Source: Limnohabitans sp. (lineage in GTDB: Bacteria; Pseudomonadota; Gammaproteobacteria; Burkholderiales; Burkholderiaceae_C). Taken from it: a stretch of DNA of 42,841 nt. The DNA lies in contig VERE01000024.1 of NCBI GenBank assembly GCA_018882835.1, positions 1-42,841 of the forward strand, read 5' to 3'. Made by a program: the position numbers and the translations under genes. Numbering within the stretch: position 1 is the first letter of the stretch; every line of letters starts with the position of its first letter. The notes below the pieces were generated by a model. It had not been told where the DNA came from. It worked only from the letters and a program-made list of their open reading frames with translations, and ran no database searches. This document shows, one piece after another, positions 8,588 through 16,486 of the stretch.

Positions 8588-9631
8588 ATGCTGGTCACCC
8601 AACAACCCATTTTTCGAAAGTTCTGGCATGCTGTCATGCCCTTGGCCATGTTGGCCGACGGGCCCCGTGCCTTCAAGCTGCTGGACGAAGACATTGTTTT
8701 GTTTCTGGATGAAGCGGGTCAGCCTGCGGCCCTCAAAGACCGTTGCTGCCATCGCACCGCCAGGTTGTCCAAGGGCTGGTGCGTCAACGCCCAAGGCCAG
8801 GCCTGTGGCCAGGGGGCGGTGCAATGCGGCTACCACGGTTGGGTGTATGACCGCACTGGCCGTGTGATCCGCATACCCCAGTACGACCCCGAACGCGCCA
8901 TCCCTCCCGATTACCAAACCATCGCTTACCGCTGCGTGGCGCGTTATGGCTACGCCTGGGTGGCCCTGGAGCAGCCTTTGGCCGACATTCCTGCGGTGCC
9001 TGAATTTGGCGCCGATGGCTGGCGTACCATTCACCAGTTCTATGAGACCTGGGCCACCAGCCCGGTGCGCGCCCTGGAGAACAGTTTCGACAATGCGCAT
9101 TTCAGCTTTGTGCACCGCGCCACGTTTGGCGTGGCGGCTTCTCCGAAGCCCAGCAAATACGAGCTGGTGGACGGTGAGCAGGGCTTTTACGCCGAAACCT
9201 TGATCGATGCCCTGAACCCCGAGGCCTTTCAAAAAATCAGTGGCGTCAGCGAACCCGTAACCACGCGCCACATGCGCAACGCCTACTACCTGCCTTTCTC
9301 TCGGCGGCTGGACATTGAATACCCCTCGGGCATTCGCCATGTGATCATCAATTGCTTCACGCCCATCGACGATGGCCACATGCAGTTGTGCCAATGGCTG
9401 TTTCGCAACGACCGCGAAGAGGATTGTCCGCAAGACTTGCTGGTTGAATTCGACAAAGTCATCACGCGGGAAGACAAAGCCATTTTGGAGTCCACCGACC
9501 CTGATGCCCTGGTGGACATGCGCCGGCGTGGCGTGGAGTTCTCCATGGACTCCGACCGTCCAGGCATCCTCATTCGCAAACACTTGATGCAACTGCTGTC
9601 GCAACACGGCGAGAAAGAAATCCATGGCTGA
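8588..9631 (+). CDS. Rieske non-heme iron oxygenase, alpha subunit
   Basis: Protein of 347 residues with an N-terminal Rieske [2Fe-2S] domain: C53-x-H55 (RCCHR) and C80-x2-H83 (CGYHGW). The mononuclear iron site is D168, H171 and H176 in FDNAHFSFVH. The family oxygenates aromatic or related rings, or O/N-demethylates them, using electrons from a separate reductase that is not encoded nearby. The spacing between the two Rieske pairs is 24 residues, longer than the usual 15-17, because of a Gln/Gly/Cys insertion (~66-77). A purine-rich AGGATGGGGG (8577-8586) precedes the ATG. The 3' end overlaps the next gene by eight bases, so the pair is coupled. Substrate unknown. Confidence 0.9.
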   Translation: MLVTQQPIFRKFWHAVMPLAMLADGPRAFKLLDEDIVLFLDEAGQPAALKDRCCHRTARLSKGWCVNAQGQACGQGAVQCGYHGWVYDRTGRVIRIPQYDPERAIPPDYQTIAYRCVARYGYAWVALEQPLADIPAVPEFGADGWRTIHQFYETWATSPVRALENSFDNAHFSFVHRATFGVAASPKPSKYELVDGEQGFYAETLIDALNPEAFQKISGVSEPVTTRHMRNAYYLPFSRRLDIEYPSGIRHVIINCFTPIDDGHMQLCQWLFRNDREEDCPQDLLVEFDKVITREDKAILESTDPDALVDMRRRGVEFSMDSDRPGILIRKHLMQLLSQHGEKEIHG

Positions 9632-10217
9632 ACGTTTGGCACCCACCACCTATGAGCAACTCCCGCCTGATGTACGGCCGCTGGCCGACGACATTCTCAA
9701 GGTGTCCAGTGCCGGCCTGGGCGGGCCTTACAACGCTTTGTTGCGCAGCCCCGAGATGGCACGCCGCTGCTTCGATTTGCTGGACTACTTGCGCTTCAAA
9801 ACCACGGTGGAGAAGCGCCTCAATGAATTTGCCATCCTTATTCAGGCGCGCCTGGCCAACGCCCAATACGAATGGTGGGCACATGGCCCGATTGCGCAGC
9901 GCGCGGGCTTGTCCCCCGACATCATTGAACAGTTGCGCCAATGCCGCCGACCGCAAGGCATGCAGGCGGATGAGTCCCTGGTCTACGACTTCTGTGTGCA
10001 ACTCAGCCTGAACCACCGTGTGCCCGATGCGCTGTGGCAGCGCACGGTGAAGCACTTTGGCGAGCAGACTGTGATGGACCTGGTGGTGTTGTCAGGCACC
10101 TACGTGATGGTGTCCATGGTGCTGAATGCCACCCAGGTGGAAATTCCCGGTGGCGGTGCCGAGCCGCTTGAAGTACTCTCGCCCTTGGACATTCGCCAGC
10201 GCTTGCTGGCCGATTGA
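9624..10217 (+). CDS. Carboxymuconolactone decarboxylase-like protein
   Basis: Helical protein of 197 residues from the AhpD/CMD superfamily. The core is ILIQARLANAQYEWWAHGPIA (~71-91, with E83, W84 and H87), then RAGLSPDIIEQLR and a C-terminal helix LVVLSGTYVMVSMVLNA. It lacks the AhpD CxxC pair, so it is closer to the decarboxylase side than to peroxidase-type members. Its start lies within the last codons of the Rieske gene, which implies translational coupling and a shared pathway. It may act on a lactone or other ring-derived acid, but this family is broad and no substrate can be assigned. The Bug receptor gene follows after 16 bases. Confidence 0.83.
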   Translation: MAERLAPTTYEQLPPDVRPLADDILKVSSAGLGGPYNALLRSPEMARRCFDLLDYLRFKTTVEKRLNEFAILIQARLANAQYEWWAHGPIAQRAGLSPDIIEQLRQCRRPQGMQADESLVYDFCVQLSLNHRVPDALWQRTVKHFGEQTVMDLVVLSGTYVMVSMVLNATQVEIPGGGAEPLEVLSPLDIRQRLLAD

Positions 10218-10233
10218 ACGGAAGGTTTCCCCC

Positions 10234-11196
10234 ATGTTGTCTCTCGCGCGTTGCACAGCACTGTTGGCCGCTTGTTTTTTGGTAGGGCAGGTGATGGCGC
10301 AATCGGCCGCCTCGGTGCGCCTGGTGGTGCCCTTTGCCACGGGGGGGCCGACCGACATTGCGGCACGGGTGATGGCACCCTTGCTCGCCGAAGCCTTGGG
10401 CCGCCCGGTAATCGTCGATAACAAGGCCGGCGCCACCGGGGCCATTGGCGCCGACATCGTGGCCCGTGCGGCACCCGATGGGAACACCGTTCTGTTTGGC
10501 ACCAGCAGCATCATGGCTGCCAATCCGGCGCTCATGCAAAAGCTGCCCTTTGACCCCGTGCGCGATTTTGTGCCCGTTGGGCAAGTGGCCGCCATTGAAA
10601 ACATTTTGGTGGTGCACCCTTCGGTGCCCGTGCAAAACGTGCAAGAGTTCATTCGTTACGCCAAGGATCGGCCAGGCAAATTGTTTTACGGGTCTTCAGG
10701 CTCTGGCAGCACCTACCACTTGGGTGCGGAGTTGTTTGCCAGCCAAACACAAACACAGTTGACGCACGTGCCCTACAAAGGTCAGGGGCCTGCGGCCCAG
10801 GACCTGCTGGCAGGCCATCTGCAACTGATGTTCGATGCCTTCAACTCTGCCGTGCCCAACATCAAGGCGGGCCGGGTGAAAGCGCTGGGCAGTGCCAGTG
10901 CCAAACGGCACCCAGAGCTGCCTGATTTGCCGACGATTTCGGAGCAGGGGGTGCCGGGCTATGTGACCACCATCTGGCTGGCGCTGTTCCTGCCAGCCAA
11001 AACACCCAAGCCCGTGGTGGACGCCTGGCACCAGGCCACGCAGGGCATTTTGCAAAAGCCAGAGGTGCGCGAGCGTTTTTCCAAACTGGGCATGCAGGCT
11101 GTCAGCAGCAGTCCGCAGGAACTCGAAGCCTTGTTGCAGCAAGAGTTGGCACAATGGCGCCGCGTGGTGCGCGACGCCAATATCAAGCCCGAATGA
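10234..11196 (+). CDS. Bug-family (TctC-like) periplasmic solute receptor
   Basis: Secreted protein of 320 residues. A signal peptide (residues 1-~23, ending VMAQS) is followed by the Bug fold: RLVVPFATGGPTD near the start, GRPVIVDNKAGATGAIG, and LTHVPYKGQGPAAQDLLAGH. Bug receptors bind carboxylates or amino acids and usually feed tripartite tricarboxylate transporters. No TctA or TctB membrane gene is adjacent, as is typical of the many orphan Bug proteins in Burkholderiales. The open frame extends upstream to 10126, but GGAAGG at 10220-10225 and the signal peptide fix the ATG at 10234. Position after the Rieske and CMD genes suggests binding of that pathway's substrate. The 3' end overlaps the convergent DCC gene by 14 bases. 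Confidence 0.9.
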   Translation: MLSLARCTALLAACFLVGQVMAQSAASVRLVVPFATGGPTDIAARVMAPLLAEALGRPVIVDNKAGATGAIGADIVARAAPDGNTVLFGTSSIMAANPALMQKLPFDPVRDFVPVGQVAAIENILVVHPSVPVQNVQEFIRYAKDRPGKLFYGSSGSGSTYHLGAELFASQTQTQLTHVPYKGQGPAAQDLLAGHLQLMFDAFNSAVPNIKAGRVKALGSASAKRHPELPDLPTISEQGVPGYVTTIWLALFLPAKTPKPVVDAWHQATQGILQKPEVRERFSKLGMQAVSSSPQELEALLQQELAQWRRVVRDANIKPE

Positions 11197-11578
11197 GCCA
11201 GCGCCTTACGAAACGCAATACGCTCGGGCCGAACCAGCGTGACAAGGTGTAGCGGTGGCGCGCAAAGCGCGCGTAACCCCAACCCAGCACCGGTTGCAAA
11301 CTGGGGCGAGACAACAGCCAGGCCATGCGCCGCAAGCCTACACGTTCATAGGCAGCGGCAAACACTGCAACCCCGGTCACCCAGTCACCATTGGGCAACC
11401 GCCCATGAATGCTGGCCATGGCCCGTTCGCAAGACAGGCCTGTGGCATGGGCGTCAAAGTCGTTTTGGGTGATGTCAACGCAGTTCAGCAAGCCGAGTCG
11501 GTCGCGGTGCTGCAGGTACAGCATTTCGGCCTGGCACAGCGGGCAGCGGCCATCGTAGTAAAGCGTGAGCGGGGACAT
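11183..11578 (-). CDS. DCC-family thiol-disulfide oxidoreductase-like protein (DUF393)
   Basis: Small protein of 131 residues opening with the family hallmark YYDGRCPLCQ (C12 and C15 form a CxxC). The rest matches the DUF393 pattern: HRDRLGLLNCVDIT, a GVAVFAAAYERVG helix and a basic C-terminus. Thioredoxin-like redox chemistry is predicted from the CxxC motif; no substrate is known. The gene overlaps the convergent Bug receptor gene by 14 bases. It follows the Bug gene at 11613-12596 on the same strand after 34 bases and may be the last gene of the long leftward string, though it has no obvious pathway link. Confidence 0.85.
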   Translation of the reverse strand: MSPLTLYYDGRCPLCQAEMLYLQHRDRLGLLNCVDITQNDFDAHATGLSCERAMASIHGRLPNGDWVTGVAVFAAAYERVGLRRMAWLLSRPSLQPVLGWGYARFARHRYTLSRWFGPSVLRFVRRWLIRA

Positions 11579-11612
11579 GGCCGAAGTTTAGGCCAGCCGG
11601 GATGAGCCTGCA

Positions 11613-12596
11613 TCACTCGGGCAATAGCCCTATTTCTTTGGCCACATCTGCCCAGCGCTCATGTTCCTGTTTAAGGAAGGCCTCCACGGCATCGGGGCTG
11701 CTCAAGGGCTCTGCCATCGGGCCGATGGTCAGCATGCGTTGCGCGACCTCTGCATCGGCCAGCAAAGTGTTCACCTCGCGGTGCATGCGCTGAACGATGG
11801 CCACCGGCGTGCCGGTGGGGGCCACCAGTGCGAACCAGCCGACCATCTCGAATTGGGGAATCATTTCGGACAAAGCCGGAATGCTGTCCCAGCCTGCCAC
11901 GCGCTTGCCGGAGGTGACCGCCAGCAGGCGCAGGCGACCTTGCTTGACCAGCTGCGCTGTGGACGCCAGGTCGGCCACCACCGCATCCGAGTGCCCGCCC
12001 AGCACGTCTTGGACGGCCACGCCAACCGATGCATAGGCCACCAAGTTGGCTTCCATGCGGGTGCGGGCGTTGATCAGGCGGGCAATGATGCCGCCGAAGG
12101 TGCGCGGTCCCTCGTTGGCCACGGAGAGTTTGCCAGGGCTGGTCTTGGAGCGCGCTACCAGGTCTTGCATGGAGCTGATGGGCGAGTCGGCACGGACCAA
12201 AACCGCGAAAGGGCTTTTGGCAATGAAGGCCACGGCTGCAAAATCTTTTTGCGGGTCGTAGGGCATGGCTTTGAACAGGTGACGGTTGGTCACCAAGGCC
12301 GCCGTGGTGGCAAAGTAAAAACTGTTGCCATCGGGCGCGGAGCGGGCCGCAGCTTGCGCGCCGATCACGTTTTGCCCGCCCGGTTTGTTCTCGATCACCA
12401 CAGCCTGGCCCAGGGCTTTGGCCAAGCGCTCGGACAGCAGGCGCGCCACGTTGTCGGGGCCTGAACCTGGGGGCTGCGACAAAATGAATTTGACGGGGCG
12501 GTCTGGCCAGGCCGTGGCGGTTTGGCTGTGTGCTGTCATGCCGACGCTGCTGGCCAGGGTGGCAGCGGCAGCGTGTATCAGTTGTCGTCGTTGCAT
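11613..12596 (-). CDS. Bug-family (TctC-like) periplasmic solute receptor
   Basis: Second Bug receptor, 327 residues. The start MQRRQLIHAAAATLASS gives a twin-Arg/hydrophobic signal peptide ending near TAHSQ. The frame continues five codons upstream to 12611, but AGGA just upstream supports 12596. Bug features include KFILSQPPGSGPDNVARLL, VVIENKPGGQNVIGAQAAA and the C-terminal LKQEHERWADVAKEIG. It follows the flavin hydroxylase gene by 11 bases on the same strand, so it probably captures a substrate of that pathway. It has clearly diverged from the receptor at 10234-11196, so the two probably bind different ligands. No cognate TctAB genes are present. Confidence 0.9.
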   Translation of the reverse strand: MQRRQLIHAAAATLASSVGMTAHSQTATAWPDRPVKFILSQPPGSGPDNVARLLSERLAKALGQAVVIENKPGGQNVIGAQAAARSAPDGNSFYFATTAALVTNRHLFKAMPYDPQKDFAAVAFIAKSPFAVLVRADSPISSMQDLVARSKTSPGKLSVANEGPRTFGGIIARLINARTRMEANLVAYASVGVAVQDVLGGHSDAVVADLASTAQLVKQGRLRLLAVTSGKRVAGWDSIPALSEMIPQFEMVGWFALVAPTGTPVAIVQRMHREVNTLLADAEVAQRMLTIGPMAEPLSSPDAVEAFLKQEHERWADVAKEIGLLPE

Positions 12597-12607
12597 GGGA
12601 AGTCCTT

Positions 12608-14155
12608 TCAAGCCGGTCGCAAAGCTTGTTGCAGTTGTGTCAGCTGCGAATGCAGTTGTTCGGGATCGGTCGCCATAGCGTACACATAGTGGTCAGGCCG
12701 AACCACCACCGCCATCGCCTGATGGGTTTGCAGCCAATTCGACACCACCCCTTCGGTTTCTACAAACCCGGATTGTCCGAGTTGACAAACTTGCAGGGGC
12801 ATGGCGTTGAAGGTTACCGTTGCGGCACTTGCCTCGGGCGGCGCTGCCGCGCACAGCACCAACCGCCAGCCTGTGCCCCAGCGTTCGTCCATGCGGCATG
12901 GGGCAGTGTCGCCGCTCAGCCAGGGTTGCGGGAACAAGGTGCCCACTGGGCCGCGGCCGGCGTCGCTCAGCAGGCCTTTGGACAGGGCCGGCTGAACGTT
13001 TTGTCGGGGCGTAGGCTGTACCACACCACCGCACTCGGCCAGCAATTTCGCATCGCGGGCACGGGCTTTCGCTGGGTCGCGCTCGCCGACCAGCTGTCCG
13101 ATGCCTTTGATGCGGGTGGTCAGTTCGCGCACATGTTGCTGGCGCTCATCGCCGTAGGTGTCCAGCAAGTTGTCGCTGGCATGGTGTTGCAGCACAGCCT
13201 GCAACTTCCAGCACAGGTTGGCGGCGTCGCGAATGCCTTGGCACATGCCCTGGCCCAGAAAGGGTGGTTGCTGGTGGGCTGCATCGCCTGCCAGAAAGAT
13301 GCGACCCTGGCGCCAGCGTTGGGCCACCAGTGCATGGAAACGGTAGCTGGCTTGTCGCCACAAAGTGGCATCTTGCGGCGTCAGCCACCGAGACAGCAAG
13401 GACCAGACACCCTCGGGCGTGGCCAGTTGTTGCGGATCCTCGCCAGGGTTGATGGCCAGTTCCCAGCGCCGGTGACGACCTGGCCCGATCACCAGCGTGG
13501 TGGGGCGTTGGGGCTCGCAAAACTGCACGCTGGTGCGCGGCAGCTTGGCCAGGCCGCTGTCATTGACCAACAGGTCAACTACCAGCCAAGGCTCGTCAAA
13601 GCCCAGGTCGTCCAGCGGCAGCCCCGTTTTCTGGCGGACGAAGCTGGAGGCGCCATCGCAACCGATCACGTAACGCGCACGCACCTGCTGGCGCTGCCCG
13701 TTTTCATCTTGCACCGTCAGGGTGGCGGCCTTCTCGTCTTGTGACAAGTCGATCACGCTTTGGCCCAGTGCGACCGTCACAGACGGCAGGGCGGCGACGC
13801 GCTCGCGCAGCAGAGCTTCCAAAGGCGGCTGTGAAAACACGATAGACGGTGCATAGCCCAGAGGGTAGGGGGGCGCAATCGTGGACATGCACTTGATGAG
13901 CTGGCCGTCCACGCCGAAGAACTCGGAATTGGTGAAGGGCTCCATGTGGGGCTGCAGTGCCTGCGCAATGTGCAGCTCCTGGAATACCCGCATGATTTCA
14001 TGGTCCAGCGCAATCGCACGCGGCTTGTCGTAAACACCGTGCTGGCGATCGCAGACCCAGGTGCGAATGCCGTGCTGGCCCAGCAGACCCGCAGCCACCG
14101 CACCCGTCGGTCCGTAGCCCACAATGGCGACATCGAACAGATCGGGGTGCGACAT
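12608..14155 (-). CDS. FAD-dependent aromatic hydroxylase, MhpA-like
   Basis: Protein of 515 residues in the FAD_binding_3 flavin monooxygenase family. It has the dinucleotide fold VAIVGYGPTGAVAAGLLG (~9-26), the DG motif IGCDGASSFVR (~164-174) and the GD motif RIFLAGDAAHQQPPFLGQG (~285-303). The length and the C-terminal thioredoxin-like extension fit the 3-(3-hydroxyphenyl)propionate hydroxylase (MhpA) group. The likely reaction is NAD(P)H- and O2-dependent ortho-hydroxylation of a phenolic acid to a catechol-type product. It lies five bases downstream of the FAH gene and two genes downstream of an extradiol dioxygenase, which would open that ring. The exact substrate cannot be read from sequence. 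Confidence 0.88.
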   Translation of the reverse strand: MSHPDLFDVAIVGYGPTGAVAAGLLGQHGIRTWVCDRQHGVYDKPRAIALDHEIMRVFQELHIAQALQPHMEPFTNSEFFGVDGQLIKCMSTIAPPYPLGYAPSIVFSQPPLEALLRERVAALPSVTVALGQSVIDLSQDEKAATLTVQDENGQRQQVRARYVIGCDGASSFVRQKTGLPLDDLGFDEPWLVVDLLVNDSGLAKLPRTSVQFCEPQRPTTLVIGPGRHRRWELAINPGEDPQQLATPEGVWSLLSRWLTPQDATLWRQASYRFHALVAQRWRQGRIFLAGDAAHQQPPFLGQGMCQGIRDAANLCWKLQAVLQHHASDNLLDTYGDERQQHVRELTTRIKGIGQLVGERDPAKARARDAKLLAECGGVVQPTPRQNVQPALSKGLLSDAGRGPVGTLFPQPWLSGDTAPCRMDERWGTGWRLVLCAAAPPEASAATVTFNAMPLQVCQLGQSGFVETEGVVSNWLQTHQAMAVVVRPDHYVYAMATDPEQLHSQLTQLQQALRPA

Positions 14156-14160
14156 GGATC

Positions 14161-15024
14161 TTAGGCGGCTTCGTTTTCGATGGTGTTGTGCAAAATGCCG
14201 ATTTGCTCGATCTCGATGTCAATCGCGTCGCCCGCCTTCATCCATACCTGCGGGGTGCGTGCATGGCCCACGCCCGCCGGCGTGCCCATGATGATCAGGT
14301 CGCCGGGCTCCAGGGTCACGCATTCAGAGAGCAGCACAATGGTTTCTGCCACACCCCAGATCATGTCGCGGGTGTTGGCGTCTTGCATGATCTGGCCATT
14401 CAGACGGGACTGAATCCGCAGGTTGGTGGCGCCTTCGGGCAGCTCGTCCTTGGTGACCAGCACCGGGCCGAAACCGCCGGTGCGATCGAAGTTTTTGCCA
14501 ATCGTCCATTGCGGTGTTTTGCGCTGGTAGTTGCGCACCGAAATGTCGTTGAAGCAGCTGTAGCCAAACACGGCATCCAGGGCGTTGTCCATGGTCGCGT
14601 GCTTGGTTGCTTTGCCAATGACCACGGCCAACTCGGCTTCGTAGTCCAGTTGCTCCGACACCTTGGGGCGCAGCGCTTTGGCGTTGGGGGCCAGCAACGA
14701 GCTGGCCGAGCGCAGGAAGAACCAGGGATATTCGGGTTTGTCCCGGCCGCCTTCTTTGGCATGGTCGAAATAGTTCAGGCCCAGGCAAATGATCTTGCCG
14801 GGCTCAGGCAGCAGTGGTGAGAGTTCCAGGCTGCTCAGGGCCATGCGCGGCGCCGGGCCGGCGAGTGCCGCTTGCGCGGCGCCGATCAGGTCCTGGCCAG
14901 CCCGCAAGGCCGTGCGCAGGTCTGAGCTGATCTGGGGTTGGGCTTTGTGCATGTCAATCACTTCATGGCCAACGACCAGGCCGAGCCGGTTTTCGTTACC
15001 CTGGCGAAAGGTGGTGAATCGCAT
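14161..15024 (-). CDS. Fumarylacetoacetate hydrolase family enzyme
   Basis: Protein of 287 residues with the FAH fold. The metal site is E129 and E131 in LDYEAELAVVIG plus D160 in CFNDISVRN. Other family blocks are KIICLGLNYFDHAKE (~77-91), FDRTGGFGPVLVTKDE and the C-terminal IIMGTPAGVGHARTP. Members hydrolyse, decarboxylate or isomerise 2-keto acids from meta-cleavage, or cleave fumarylpyruvate or acylpyruvates. Between an extradiol dioxygenase and a flavin hydroxylase it plausibly processes the ring-fission product. The intergenic gaps of 5 and 24 bases support one transcript. Confidence 0.9.
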   Translation of the reverse strand: MRFTTFRQGNENRLGLVVGHEVIDMHKAQPQISSDLRTALRAGQDLIGAAQAALAGPAPRMALSSLELSPLLPEPGKIICLGLNYFDHAKEGGRDKPEYPWFFLRSASSLLAPNAKALRPKVSEQLDYEAELAVVIGKATKHATMDNALDAVFGYSCFNDISVRNYQRKTPQWTIGKNFDRTGGFGPVLVTKDELPEGATNLRIQSRLNGQIMQDANTRDMIWGVAETIVLLSECVTLEPGDLIIMGTPAGVGHARTPQVWMKAGDAIDIEIEQIGILHNTIENEAA

Positions 15025-15048
15025 ATTGCTTTCCTTGCGTTTTAAAAA

Positions 15049-15951
15049 TCAATCAGCAAAAAAGATGGCCCTTTGGGCTTCTTTGAGGCGCGCACTGGGA
15101 GGGGCAGAAATGCCCCATTGGTCGACACGGCCGGGTGGCCAGGTCCAGTTGTCGGGTTGGCCCACCGGGTAGTTGTCGTCGATCTGGGAGACCTCGGCGG
15201 TGTACTCGATGACGATGTCAAAAGGCCCAATGAAGTAGTTGAATGCATTGTTACCCGGACCATGTCGGCCCGGACCCCAATGGATGTCGTAGCCCGCATC
15301 GCGCATGCGGCCACCGCCGCGCATCACCGACTCCAGGTCGGGCATGAGAAAGGCAATGTGGTTGAGCGCATCGTTGTCGCTGATGCCCAGCGCCACGCTG
15401 TGGTGGTCGCTGTTGCAACGCATGAAGGCCATGATGCGCGTGCGGTCCGATAAGGAGAAGTCGAGCACGTTTTCCATGAAGGCCTGGGTAAGGGCTACAT
15501 CTCGGGTGTTCAGCACCGCATGGGCCAGTCGCTCGGGGCGGTCGGCGACGCGTGTGGGTTGGGAGCGCAGGCGGTCGCCGTGGACGATTTCAAAAACACG
15601 GCCATCGGCATCGGCGACCTGAACCGCGATGCCACCACTGGGGTCCGGGGCTGTGCCCACGGCCTTAACCAGACGCCCGCCGTGGTGAGGGGCCGCCAGT
15701 GCAATGGTGCTCAGGGCTTGCGCATGTCGGGCCCGCAAGCTCACATGGCGAATTTGGGCAGCACCCGGCTTTTCATGCAGGGCCAGCAAATGATCGTCCT
15801 CGCCCGTGCCGCTCAGGTAAATCACGCCCTGTTGGCGGTGCGCGACCTCTAGATGCCAGACGTCGGTGAAGAACTTTTCGGCGAACGCCAGGTCGGGCAC
15901 GTTCAGCGCCACGCTGCGCAAACCGGCAATCAAGGAGGAGGCATGCGACAT
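15049..15951 (-). CDS. VOC-family extradiol ring-cleavage dioxygenase
   Basis: Protein of 300 residues with two vicinal-oxygen-chelate domains (~8-125 and ~142-255). The type I extradiol iron triad appears complete in the C-terminal domain: H144 (LAHAVLNTRD), H198 (LNHIAFLMPD) and E249 (IVIEYTAEV). A Tyr before the last ligand region (FNYFIGPFD) also fits. The likely reaction is O2-dependent meta-cleavage of a catechol-like substrate. Close relatives include 2,3-dihydroxybiphenyl and catechol 2,3-dioxygenases, but the ring substituent cannot be predicted. It sits between the GlcG-like and FAH genes, with 21- and 24-base gaps. Confidence 0.87.
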   Translation of the reverse strand: MSHASSLIAGLRSVALNVPDLAFAEKFFTDVWHLEVAHRQQGVIYLSGTGEDDHLLALHEKPGAAQIRHVSLRARHAQALSTIALAAPHHGGRLVKAVGTAPDPSGGIAVQVADADGRVFEIVHGDRLRSQPTRVADRPERLAHAVLNTRDVALTQAFMENVLDFSLSDRTRIMAFMRCNSDHHSVALGISDNDALNHIAFLMPDLESVMRGGGRMRDAGYDIHWGPGRHGPGNNAFNYFIGPFDIVIEYTAEVSQIDDNYPVGQPDNWTWPPGRVDQWGISAPPSARLKEAQRAIFFAD

Positions 15952-15972
15952 GCGCAGTCCTTTTTCGAGTGT

Positions 15973-16398
15973 TCAACCAGCGCTGAGGCCCACCGACTGG
16001 ATGCCAGCAATGCAGATTTCTTCGTCTTCATCACCGGTGCCACCACTGGCGCCCGCAGCACCGATCACTTGGCCCTGGGCGTTTTTGATCAGCACCGCGC
16101 CGGTTTGGGGCAGGAATTTGCCCTGTGCAGTAGAAGACAGCGAGACGAAAAAGTTAGGGTTGTCTTTGGCGCGCTCAAACAAGGTGCGGCTGGAGACGCC
16201 CATGCCCACAGCGCCCCAGGCCTTGCCTTGGGCAATGTCGAAGCGGAACATGCTGGCGCCGTCTTCGCGGGCATAGGCGACAGTGTTGCCCGAGGCATCC
16301 ACCACGATCACGCCCATGGGCTTGAAGTTGGCTTTGCGGGCGTGGGCCAGGGCGCCGTTGATGATATTTTGGGCTTGGGAGAGGGAGAGGTTGGACAT
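15973..16398 (-). CDS. GlcG/HbpS-family protein (DUF336)
   Basis: Small protein of 141 residues matching the GlcG/HbpS family along its full length: LSLSQAQNIINGALAHAR at the start, GVIVVDASGNTVAYARED, the AQGKAWGAVGMG helix and a Gly-rich GAAGASGGTGDEDEEICIAG end. No signal peptide is seen, so it is probably cytoplasmic. Family members bind haem or small acids, and GlcG-like genes often sit in aromatic or glycolate catabolic clusters with undefined roles. Here it heads the enzymatic part of the leftward string, 88 bases downstream of livM, with a palindromic element and a hairpin in between. Confidence 0.85.
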   Translation of the reverse strand: MSNLSLSQAQNIINGALAHARKANFKPMGVIVVDASGNTVAYAREDGASMFRFDIAQGKAWGAVGMGVSSRTLFERAKDNPNFFVSLSSTAQGKFLPQTGAVLIKNAQGQVIGAAGASGGTGDEDEEICIAGIQSVGLSAG

Positions 16399-16426
16399 GG
16401 TGGTGCGATGGTGGATAGAGGTAGGG

Positions 16427-16459
16427 GGTTGCCGCGTCCGGGCGATGCTCGCAATGACA
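16427..16459. repeat. Palindromic intergenic (REP-like) element
   Basis: Between the livM stop and the glcG-like start, the minus strand reads TGTCATTGCGAG, a short spacer, then GCGGCAACC: inverted TTGC/GCAA ends around a GC-rich core. Elements shaped like ATTGCGAG...GCGGCAA are, from memory, common dispersed repeats in Comamonadaceae. Only one intergenic copy is in this window, but the linker repeats in aceF and lpdA share both ends (see 40421-40528). Confidence 0.45.
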
Positions 16460-16478
16460 AGGCCCCGATGCGGGGCCT
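16460..16478 (-). terminator. GC-rich hairpin after livM
   Basis: Perfect 8-base stem AGGCCCCG / CGGGGCCT with an ATG loop, eight bases downstream of the livM stop on the minus strand. The tail (TGTCATT) is only weakly T-rich, so it may attenuate transcription or protect the transcript 3' end rather than stop transcription fully. That would let liv transporter mRNA outnumber the downstream enzyme mRNA. Confidence 0.45.
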
Positions 16479-16486
16479 CGCAGATA

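Noticed and set aside
8267..9649. 460-residue minus-strand open frame
   Set aside because: Antisense to the alpha-E and Rieske genes, both with clear family motifs; composition is typical of a shadow frame.
10234..12596. Complete tripartite tricarboxylate transporter
   Set aside because: Only the two receptors are present; no TctA or TctB membrane proteins are encoded in the window.
12530..13744. 404-residue plus-strand open frame
   Set aside because: Antisense to the flavin hydroxylase, whose FAD motifs are unmistakable; the frame is a GC-codon shadow with no recognisable domain.
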